From Bacteroidales bacterium (GTDB lineage: Bacteria > Bacteroidota > Bacteroidia > Bacteroidales > UBA932): 64,000 nucleotides of DNA. The notes under the pieces were generated by a model. It worked only from the letters and a program-made list of their open reading frames with translations. It was not told the DNA's origin and searched no databases. Below, piece by piece: positions 27,166-34,434 of the stretch. The stretch spans positions 1 through 64,000 of the forward strand of contig JAFZRX010000014.1 of assembly GCA_017619675.1 (NCBI GenBank). Direction: 5' to 3'. Numbering within the stretch: position 1 is the stretch's first letter; each line of letters opens with the position of its first letter. The position numbers and the translations under genes are program-made.

Positions 27166-28048
27166 CACAAGCGCTGCAGACCTGCTGAAGAAAGTCCGCA
27201 AGATAGAGATCAAGACGCGGGCTCTCTCGCACCAGATTTTCGCCGGAGAGTACCATTCCGCATTCAAGGGACGCGGTATGGCTTTCAGCGAGGTGCGCGA
27301 GTACCAGTGGGGAGACGACGTGCGCTCAATGGACTGGAACGTCACCGCGCGCCTGCGGACACCTTACGTGAAGGTGTTCGAGGAGGAGCGCGAGCTGACG
27401 GTGGTCCTGCTCGTGGACGTGAGCGGCTCCGGTTTCTTTGGAACCGCGTCCCGCACAAAGAGGGAACTGCTGGCGGAGATCGCCGCCGTGCTAAGTTTCA
27501 GCGCCATCCTGAACAACGACAAGGTGGGGGCGCTGTTCTTCAGCGACCGTGTGGAGAAGTTCATCCCGCCGGGAAAGGGCAGGAGCCACCTCCTTCACAT
27601 TATCAGGGAGATTATCGACCTGGAGCCCGTTTCCCGCGGAACCGACATTGGCGAGGCGCTGCGCTACCTGACCAACGCCATCAAGAAGAAATGCACAGCG
27701 TTCGTGCTCAGCGACATGATGGATGCCGATGAGGAAGGAAACCCGCGTTACGAAGACGCCCTCAAGGTTGCCGTGAACCGCCACGACCTGTCTGTGATCA
27801 AGGTCCACGACCCCCGCGAGCAGGGCATCCCGGACCTGGGCCTGGTGAACGTGCACGACCTGGAGACTGGCGCGGACTCCTGGGTGAACACCTCCAGCAG
27901 GCGCATGCGCGAGGCATACGGCGCCTGGTACAGGGAGGTCGCTGACAAGGAGAAGAAACTGTTCAACCGGTACAAGGTTGATTCCGTAGATATAGCGACA
28001 AACGAAGACTATGTAAAGGGCCTGATGACCCTGTTCAGCAAGAAATGA
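27146..28048 (+). CDS. DUF58 domain protein (vWA-like), Bat operon
   Basis: The 300-residue protein starts at an ATG inside the moxR 3' end, giving MQLSSHSTSAADLLKKVRKI, the normal family start; a frame-open ATG at 27092 would add 18 Arg/Ser/Lys-rich residues and is less likely. DUF58 signature: GRGMAFSEVREYQWGDDVRSM then DWNVTAR, followed by a vWA-like fold with DVSGSGFFG (metal-site variant) and LSDMMDAD. Function is unproven; it is almost always found with MoxR, as here. Confidence 0.9.
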   Translation: MQLSSHSTSAADLLKKVRKIEIKTRALSHQIFAGEYHSAFKGRGMAFSEVREYQWGDDVRSMDWNVTARLRTPYVKVFEEERELTVVLLVDVSGSGFFGTASRTKRELLAEIAAVLSFSAILNNDKVGALFFSDRVEKFIPPGKGRSHLLHIIREIIDLEPVSRGTDIGEALRYLTNAIKKKCTAFVLSDMMDADEEGNPRYEDALKVAVNRHDLSVIKVHDPREQGIPDLGLVNVHDLETGADSWVNTSSRRMREAYGAWYREVADKEKKLFNRYKVDSVDIATNEDYVKGLMTLFSKK

Positions 28049-28998
28049 GACTGTTGTTGGCCATATACGTATTAGCGGCGGGAATAATCCCTTCCGGCCA
28101 GAGCTACCTGAAGCAGCTCCAGCAGAGGGATTCCATACTCATAGCGGACCAGCTGGAATACGGTGTGGAGATCAACGGCGTGGCCGCGGGGACGACCCTG
28201 GCGTTCCAGGATTACACCAAGGCCTTCACGGACACCCTGACCCTGGTGCGCAACTGGCGGATAGACACCCTCAAGGTTACCGGAAAGGGGCAGGACGTGA
28301 AGTTCAACCTGCGCGCATACGTGGTGGTGGCCCCGTTCGAGGAGGGGCATTACCGGCTGCCGGAAATAGCCGTGCAGCGCACGGCGGGAGGGCAGCTGGA
28401 CACCCTGCTGTACGACGGCATGGAATTCGAGGCCAAGACCATCCCCATTGACACCGCCACTTTCCAGATACATGACATAAAGGGCCAGATAAAGTATCCG
28501 CTCACATTTGCGGAAATACTGCCATACCTTTTGGGAATCTGGCTGGTGGCCGTACTGGCCATAATCATAGGCTGCCTGATAAAGATGTCCGGCCGCACAA
28601 AGACCGTTGCCGAGGTTCACCGCGATCCGCCGTACATTGTGGCGCTGCGCAAGCTTGACCACCTGCGCGGGGACAAGTACTGGGCGCCGGAAAAGCAGAA
28701 GACGCTGTATTCCGGCATCACGGATACGTTGCGCACATACATCGAGAACGTCTTTGGCATAAATGCGGAGGAGATGACCACCGCGGAGATCTTCGACGCC
28801 CTCAAGGGACGCGTCCCGGATGACCTTTATGCGGAAGCCAAGGACCTGTTCGAGACCGCGGACTTCGTGAAGTTCGCAAAGTTCGCCGCCACCGAGCAGC
28901 AGAACGCCGCGGCGGTGCCTTCCGCAGTGAAATTTGTAACGTCCACCTACCAGACCCAACTGGAGGGTGAGCAGAAAGAAGAGGAGGAGGCCGCCTGA
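28045..28998 (+). CDS. Unknown membrane protein of the Bat operon
   Basis: The 317-residue protein has an N-terminal signal-like helix (MRLLLAIYVLAAGIIPSGQS), a periplasmic domain of about 140 residues resembling the beta-rich repeats of BatD (FNLRAYVVVAPFEEGHYRLP), one membrane helix (ILPYLLGIWLVAVLAIIIGCLI, about residues 160-181) and a cytoplasmic helical tail (LRTYIENVFGINAEEMTTAEI). The same arrangement (Ig-like, membrane helix, helical tail) appears in BatD. Start and stop overlap both neighbours by 4 and 1 bases. No specific function can be assigned. Confidence 0.75.
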   Translation: MRLLLAIYVLAAGIIPSGQSYLKQLQQRDSILIADQLEYGVEINGVAAGTTLAFQDYTKAFTDTLTLVRNWRIDTLKVTGKGQDVKFNLRAYVVVAPFEEGHYRLPEIAVQRTAGGQLDTLLYDGMEFEAKTIPIDTATFQIHDIKGQIKYPLTFAEILPYLLGIWLVAVLAIIIGCLIKMSGRTKTVAEVHRDPPYIVALRKLDHLRGDKYWAPEKQKTLYSGITDTLRTYIENVFGINAEEMTTAEIFDALKGRVPDDLYAEAKDLFETADFVKFAKFAATEQQNAAAVPSAVKFVTSTYQTQLEGEQKEEEEAA

Positions 28999-29981
28999 TG
29001 TTCTTCGAGTATCCAAAACTGCTTTGGCTGATGCTGATTCCGGCGCTTCTTGGAGTGCTCTACCTGTTCCGTGAGCTCACGGGAAGGCGCACGAGCCTGA
29101 ACGTGGCTTCCGGAAAGCAGTGGCAGAGCGGCGGGAGCACGCCTCTGGCGGTGCTGCGCCACCTGCCGGAGCTCCTGCGCCTGGCCGCGATGTGCCTCAT
29201 CGTGGTGTGCATCGCGCGTCCGCGCTCGTCGTCACAGTCGGAAAGGGTGGATACCGAGGGAATTGACATCATCCTGGCAATGGACGTGTCCTCCAGTATG
29301 CTGGCGCGCGACTTTGAGCCGGACCGCATCAACGCGGCCAAGGACATCGCCATGGAATTCATAGCGCAGAGGCCTTCGGACCGCATGGGAATAGTGGTGT
29401 TCGCGGCGGAGAGCTACACTCAGTGCCCGCTCACCACGGACCGCGCCACGCTGATCAACCTCATGAAGGAGATCCAGACGGGCCTGATTGACGACGGCAC
29501 CGCGATAGGCAACGGCCTTGCCACGGCTGTGGCGCGCCTGATGGACTCCGACGCAAAGAGCCGCGTTGTGATACTTCTCACCGACGGTGAGAACAACAGC
29601 GGCGAGATTGCCCCGGAGACCGCGGCGGAGATAGCCTCCACATACGGCGTCAGGGTCTATACGATAGGAGTGGGCGCCAACGGCAACGCGCCGTATCCCG
29701 TCATGACCCCCTGGGGCATAGAGATGCAGAACCTGCCCGTCCAGCTGGACGAGGACCTGCTCCGCAGCATGGCCTCCATTACCGGAGGAAGGTATTTCCG
29801 CGCCACGGACAATACCAAGCTGGCGGAGATCTATTCGGAGATTAACAAGATGGAAAAGACACGGGTAACCGTGGACAATTTCCCGGTATATAAAGAACTG
29901 TTCCTGAAGTACGCGCTGTGGGCCCTGGCCCTGCTGCTCCTGGAACTGATATTGAGATTCCTGTTCAAGAAACTGCCGTGA
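28998..29981 (+). CDS. batA: BatA: membrane-anchored vWA protein
   Basis: The 327-residue protein has two hydrophobic segments near the N-terminus (LLWLMLIPALLGVLYLF and LLRLAAMCLIVVCIA), then a periplasm-facing von Willebrand A domain whose metal-ion site is complete: DVSSSMLARDF (DxSxS), the threonine in DGTAIGNGL, and LLTDGENNSGE. A C-terminal helix (LWALALLLLELILRF) closes it. BatA was linked to oxygen tolerance in Bacteroides fragilis. It overlaps both neighbours. Confidence 0.92.
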   Translation: MFFEYPKLLWLMLIPALLGVLYLFRELTGRRTSLNVASGKQWQSGGSTPLAVLRHLPELLRLAAMCLIVVCIARPRSSSQSERVDTEGIDIILAMDVSSSMLARDFEPDRINAAKDIAMEFIAQRPSDRMGIVVFAAESYTQCPLTTDRATLINLMKEIQTGLIDDGTAIGNGLATAVARLMDSDAKSRVVILLTDGENNSGEIAPETAAEIASTYGVRVYTIGVGANGNAPYPVMTPWGIEMQNLPVQLDEDLLRSMASITGGRYFRATDNTKLAEIYSEINKMEKTRVTVDNFPVYKELFLKYALWALALLLLELILRFLFKKLP

Positions 29982-30979
29982 TTTATTTTGGTAACGTTCA
30001 CTTCCTGTGGCTCCTGCTGCTGGTTCCCGTCATCCTGGCGGGATACGGTATCATGCGCTACAGGCGCCGCAAGTCCCTGAGGGAATTCGGGGACGAGGCG
30101 CTGGTGCGCGAGCTGATGCCGCGTTATTCCTCCGTGAAGGGGTGGCTGCGCTGTGTCCTGCTGGCCATAGCCTTCGCCTGCTTCGCGGTGGGATTGTCGC
30201 GCCCCATGATAGGCGCCACGATCCGCGAGCACGAATCTGCGGGAGCTGAGATCATGATATGCCTTGACGTGTCCAACTCCATGCTTGCGGAGGACTACTC
30301 CCCGAGCCGTCTGGACAGGGCCAAGCTGGCCATAACCAGGCTGGTGGACGGCCTCCAGGACGACAGGATAGGCCTGATAGTGTTTGCAGGGACTTCGTTC
30401 GTGCAGCTGCCTATCACTTCGGACTACATATCGGCAAAGATGTTCCTTTCCTCCGTGGATACACGGTCCGTCCCGGTCCAGGGTACCGCGATAGGGGACG
30501 CCATAACCACCGCGATCCGCAGTTTCAGCGCGCAGAGCGAGAAGAGCCGCGCCATAATTGTGATCACGGACGGAGAGAATCATGAGGACGATCCCGTGGA
30601 GGCCGCGGCGCTTGCGGCGGAGAACGGGGTCAAGGTATATACCATAGGCGTGGGATCCACCCAGGGCCAGCCAATCCCTTACGGGGGAGAGCTGCTCAGG
30701 GATTCCGAGGGCAACATAGTTGTGACGCGCCTTGACGAGGAGACGCTTAGGGACATAGCGGGCGCCGGAGGCGGGGCGTACGTGCATGCAGGGAACGAAG
30801 AGTTCGGCCTGAACCCCATCATCGAGGAAATCCGCAAGATGGAGGACGAGAGGTTCAACTCCATAGTGTTCGAGGAATACAACGAGCAGTTCATGTATTT
30901 CTTTGCCGCCGCACTGATATTCCTTATGCTTGAAATGCTGCTGGGGGAGAGGAGCCCCAGGAAGAAACTGTTCGTATGA
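29978..30979 (+). CDS. batB: BatB: membrane-anchored vWA protein
   Basis: I place the start at the GTG at 29978, which overlaps the batA stop and gives MIYFGNVHFLWLLLLVPVIL; the longer frame from 29918 would lie inside batA. The 333-residue protein repeats the BatA plan: two N-terminal helices, a vWA domain with DVSNSMLAEDYSPSRLDRAK, GTAIGDAITTA and VITDGENHEDD, and a C-terminal helix (MYFFAAALIFLMLEMLLG). BatA and BatB are paralogues and probably interact. Confidence 0.9.
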   Translation: MIYFGNVHFLWLLLLVPVILAGYGIMRYRRRKSLREFGDEALVRELMPRYSSVKGWLRCVLLAIAFACFAVGLSRPMIGATIREHESAGAEIMICLDVSNSMLAEDYSPSRLDRAKLAITRLVDGLQDDRIGLIVFAGTSFVQLPITSDYISAKMFLSSVDTRSVPVQGTAIGDAITTAIRSFSAQSEKSRAIIVITDGENHEDDPVEAAALAAENGVKVYTIGVGSTQGQPIPYGGELLRDSEGNIVVTRLDEETLRDIAGAGGGAYVHAGNEEFGLNPIIEEIRKMEDERFNSIVFEEYNEQFMYFFAAALIFLMLEMLLGERSPRKKLFV

Positions 30980-31659
30980 GAAGGATAGCGTTGATATTGG
31001 CAGCCGCGCTGCTGGCCGTGGGCGCAAGCGCCCAGGTGGACCGCAGGGAAGTGAGGGAAGGCAACCGCAAGTTCCGCGGGGGCAACTTCCGCCAGGCGGA
31101 GATAGACTACCGCAAGGCGGCGGTCAAGGATTCGCTTTCCGTGGCGGCACAGTACAACCTTGCGTCCTCGCTTTACAGGCAGGAAGAATATGAAGGGGCG
31201 GCCAAGGCCCTGGAAACCATAAAGGACGTGGCCCCGAACCACCCTAACAGTGCGGACTACTTCTACAACGCCGGCGACGTGGCCCTCCAGATGGAGAATT
31301 ACCAGGCGGCGGTGGAGGCCTTCAAGCAGGCCCTGCTGCGCAATCCGGACGACCTGGACGCAAAGGAGAACTACATCTACGCAAAGAAGAAGATGCAGGA
31401 CCAGGAGCAGGAAGGCGGAGGGGACGACAACCAGGACCAGAATCAGGACCAGAACCAGGATCAGGACCAGCAGCAACAGCAGCAGGATCAGGACCAACAG
31501 CAGGACCAGCAACAGCAGCAGCCCCGCGAGCAGAAGATATCCCCGCAGCAGGCCCAGCAGATGCTGAACGCCATACAGGCCAAGGAGAAAGAGACCCAGG
31601 ACAAGGTGAATAAGGAAAAAGCCCAGGCTAACCCTAACAAGAAAGAAAAGAATTGGTAA
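30976..31659 (+). CDS. batC: BatC: tetratricopeptide-repeat protein with Gln/Asp-rich tail
   Basis: The 227-residue protein has a signal peptide (MRRIALILAAALLAVGASAQ), TPR helices over about residues 25-145 (EIDYRKAAVKDSLSVAAQYN and FYNAGDVALQMENYQAAVEA), and a tail composed almost entirely of Gln, Asp and Asn (about residues 150-190). A basic end follows (KEKAQANPNKKEKNW). The tail is a low-complexity linker. TPRs usually mediate protein contacts, here probably with BatA or BatB. The stop and the next ATG overlap. Confidence 0.88.
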   Translation: MRRIALILAAALLAVGASAQVDRREVREGNRKFRGGNFRQAEIDYRKAAVKDSLSVAAQYNLASSLYRQEEYEGAAKALETIKDVAPNHPNSADYFYNAGDVALQMENYQAAVEAFKQALLRNPDDLDAKENYIYAKKKMQDQEQEGGGDDNQDQNQDQNQDQDQQQQQQDQDQQQDQQQQQPREQKISPQQAQQMLNAIQAKEKETQDKVNKEKAQANPNKKEKNW

Positions 31660-34247
31660 TGAAACGGTTGGTAGCCATAATGATGCTGCTGGCGGCGGCC
31701 TTTACGCTGCGCGCCCAGTCATCCATACGCGTCGACGTCCCCAATCTGGTGGCGGTCAGCGAGCAGTTCAACGTAACTTTCATCATTGAGGGAGAGGACT
31801 CTCCAACGGACTTCCAGTGGAGTCCCGGCGACGACTTCCAACTGGTCTGGGGCCCCCAGAGGGGTTCTTCCACCAGCGTTACCATAGTGAACGGAAAGCG
31901 CTCACGCACTTCCCAGACCACATTCACGTATGTGCTCATGCCAAAGAGGGAGGGTAAGTTCACCCTTCCCACCGCCAGCGCAAAGGTTGGCGGGAAGGAG
32001 ATAACGTCCTCCGGCGCCACCGTGGAGGTGGTTTCGGCCCAGAGCGGCGGAGGAGGGCAGGGCGCGTCCGGCTCGTCCGGAGGGACCGCGCAGGAAAGCG
32101 GCAGCATCTCCGACGACGACCTTTTCCTGCGCCTGACGCTGAGCCGCACGTCGGCCGTGGTTGGCGAGCCCATCAGCGTGACCCTGAAACTGTACCAGAG
32201 GGTGAGCGTAGCGGGTTTCGAGGACGCCCGTTTCCCGTCCTTCAACGGTTTCTGGAGCCAGGAGATACAGGCTCCCACCAACATTGAATTCACCCGTGAG
32301 AACTATAACGGCAGCCTTTACAATTCCGCCATACTGCGCACCTGGTCCATTATCCCGCAGCAGAGCGGAGACCTGGCCATAGAGCCGGCGGAACTAGTCT
32401 GCCTGGTGAACGTCCGCGTAGCCACCGGCGGCGGAAGCATATTCGACAGTTTCTTCCAGGACGATTACCGCACCCTGCGCAAGCGTATATACTCCAAGGG
32501 CTATACAGTCAAGGTTTCCCCGCTCCCTTCAGGGGCTCCGGCTTCGTTCGGCGGCGGTGTGGGAAAGTTCTCCATGAATGCGGAACTGTCGTCCAATTCT
32601 CTCAACGCACATGACGCCGGATCCCTCAAGGTAACCGTGTCCGGAAGCGGAAACGTTTACCTGCTGGAGGCGCCAAAGGTGCAGTTCCCGCCGGATTTCG
32701 AGGTCTATGACGTAAAGATATCCGATTCCCAAGGCGCAAAGGTGTTCGAGTTCCCGTTCATCCCCCGCAGCCCCGGAGATTTTACGATAGATCCCGTAGA
32801 GTACAGCTACTTTGACATCAACACCCGCAAGTATGTGACCCTGACGTCGGATGCCATGCCGCTGAGCGTGGCCAGGGGCGCCAATACCGACAGTCCCAAC
32901 GCGGGTGTCATCAACAGTGTTTCCCGCAAGGATGTCCGCAATCTGGACAGTGACATCCGCTACATAGCCACAAAGGCTCCAAAGTTCAATTCCGCAGGCG
33001 GCGGCTTCGCCTTCAGCAAGGCCTTCTGGGCCCTTGCGGCGGCGCTCCTGCTGCTCTGGGCGGCGGCATTCATAGCGCTGAGGCGCATAGGCGCCCGCCG
33101 TGCGGACGTGGCCCTGACCAAGAACCGCAAGGCCACCTCCATGGCCCGCAAGAAACTGGCCCAGGCCGGAGTATTCCTGGACAAGAACCTCTACACCGCT
33201 TTCTACGAGGAACTCCACAAGGCCCTGCTGGGCTTCGTGGGCGACAAACTGAACATGGACCTTGCCGATATGTCCAAGGAGAATATCAGCGCGGAACTCT
33301 GCTCGCGCGGAACGCCGGCCCAGACCGCGCAGGAGTTCACTGACCTGCTGGACGCCTGCGAATACGCGCGCTATTCGCCGGACGCCGGCCACGAGGCCAT
33401 GTCGGAGCATTACAAGAAATCTCTCGAGGTAATCTCAGATATAGACAACGCCATGAAGGGTAACAGAAAGACAAAGGCGGGCGGAGCCGCGGCGGCGGCC
33501 CTGCTGCTGTTGCTGCTGCCGGGCGCAGCGCTCCGCGCCCAGGACAGCTATCCGGATTCATTGTGGAACGCCGGCACCGCGGCCTATTCAGATGGCCGCT
33601 GGGAGGAGGCGCTCCAGGCCTGGCAGGGGATAGAAAGCCTGGGAGTCGAATCCGCGGACCTCTACTACAACCTTGGCAACGCCTATTTCAAGACATCTGA
33701 CTATGCGCACGCCATCCTCTTCTACGAGCGTGCCCTCAGACTTAATCCGTCATCTGCGGACATAAAGCATAACCTGCAGTATGCCAATGAGTTCATACAG
33801 GACAACATAGAGACCGTGCCGGAGTTTTTCCTGGCCCAGTGGTTCCATGGTCTGTCCCGCGTTTTCCCCAGGGACGTATGGGCGGTTCTCTTCCTGGCGC
33901 TGCTGGCCGCGGCGCTGGGGCTGGCGCTGCTCTTCGCGCTTGGCGCCACCCCGGCGCGCCGCAAGGCCGGCTTCTTTGGCGGAATCGCCGCCCTGCTGCT
34001 CTGTGCGCTGTGTTTTACCTTTGCGCGTATGCAGTATAATCAGTATATAAGCGCCACTGACGCCATAATTACAAGGGCTGTCACCTCTGTCAAGAGTTCC
34101 CCGGACAGCGGCTCGGCAAAAGACCTGTTCGTGCTGCACGCCGGATCCAAGGTCAGAATCCTGGATTCCGTGGGCGAATGGATGAACGTGGAACTGCCCG
34201 ACGGCAGGCAGGGATGGCTTCCAGAAGCCGATATGGAAGTTATTTGA
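31659..34247 (+). CDS. BatD-BatE fusion protein
   Basis: The 862-residue protein starts at the ATG at 31659, which overlaps the batC stop (an in-frame TTG at 31653 is not needed). Residues 1 to about 598 are BatD: signal peptide, Ig-like repeats, a membrane helix (FWALAAALLLLWAAAFIAL, near residue 455-475) and a cytoplasmic helical tail. From Met599 the chain continues as BatE: a signal-like hydrophobic segment (AAAALLLLLLPGAALRAQ), TPRs (DLYYNLGNAYFKTSDYAHA), two membrane helices and an SH3-like end (GEWMNVELPDGRQGWLPE). BatD and BatE are usually separate genes. No stop or frameshift lies between them. Confidence 0.88.
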   Translation: MKRLVAIMMLLAAAFTLRAQSSIRVDVPNLVAVSEQFNVTFIIEGEDSPTDFQWSPGDDFQLVWGPQRGSSTSVTIVNGKRSRTSQTTFTYVLMPKREGKFTLPTASAKVGGKEITSSGATVEVVSAQSGGGGQGASGSSGGTAQESGSISDDDLFLRLTLSRTSAVVGEPISVTLKLYQRVSVAGFEDARFPSFNGFWSQEIQAPTNIEFTRENYNGSLYNSAILRTWSIIPQQSGDLAIEPAELVCLVNVRVATGGGSIFDSFFQDDYRTLRKRIYSKGYTVKVSPLPSGAPASFGGGVGKFSMNAELSSNSLNAHDAGSLKVTVSGSGNVYLLEAPKVQFPPDFEVYDVKISDSQGAKVFEFPFIPRSPGDFTIDPVEYSYFDINTRKYVTLTSDAMPLSVARGANTDSPNAGVINSVSRKDVRNLDSDIRYIATKAPKFNSAGGGFAFSKAFWALAAALLLLWAAAFIALRRIGARRADVALTKNRKATSMARKKLAQAGVFLDKNLYTAFYEELHKALLGFVGDKLNMDLADMSKENISAELCSRGTPAQTAQEFTDLLDACEYARYSPDAGHEAMSEHYKKSLEVISDIDNAMKGNRKTKAGGAAAAALLLLLLPGAALRAQDSYPDSLWNAGTAAYSDGRWEEALQAWQGIESLGVESADLYYNLGNAYFKTSDYAHAILFYERALRLNPSSADIKHNLQYANEFIQDNIETVPEFFLAQWFHGLSRVFPRDVWAVLFLALLAAALGLALLFALGATPARRKAGFFGGIAALLLCALCFTFARMQYNQYISATDAIITRAVTSVKSSPDSGSAKDLFVLHAGSKVRILDSVGEWMNVELPDGRQGWLPEADMEVI

Positions 34248-34293
34248 CGCAAGAAAAAAGTTTATTTTTATTGCATAAAAGAAATATTCTGCA

Positions 34294-34301
34294 TATCTTT
34301 G
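34294..34301 (+). promoter_or_regulatory. Promoter of the large lipoprotein gene, -7 element
   Basis: TATCTTTG matches the -7 consensus exactly, with an ATTG box about 20 bases upstream (34270-34273). The transcript would carry a leader of roughly 125 bases, much longer than usual in this window. Confidence 0.65.
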
Positions 34302-34434
34302 TGCGTTGTATGTTGTATTGTGTCTGTACCAAGTGCGGTATTGGATGCATTTCAGCATAGCAAAAACGCGATTATTGTTACAAAGTGAAACAAATACAAT
34401 TATTATAGTTTAACTTTTTAAATCTATTCCATTT

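Noticed and set aside
31400..31560. CAG/GAC-rich stretch as a non-coding satellite
   Set aside because: It is in frame within batC and codes for the Gln/Asp linker typical of BatC proteins.
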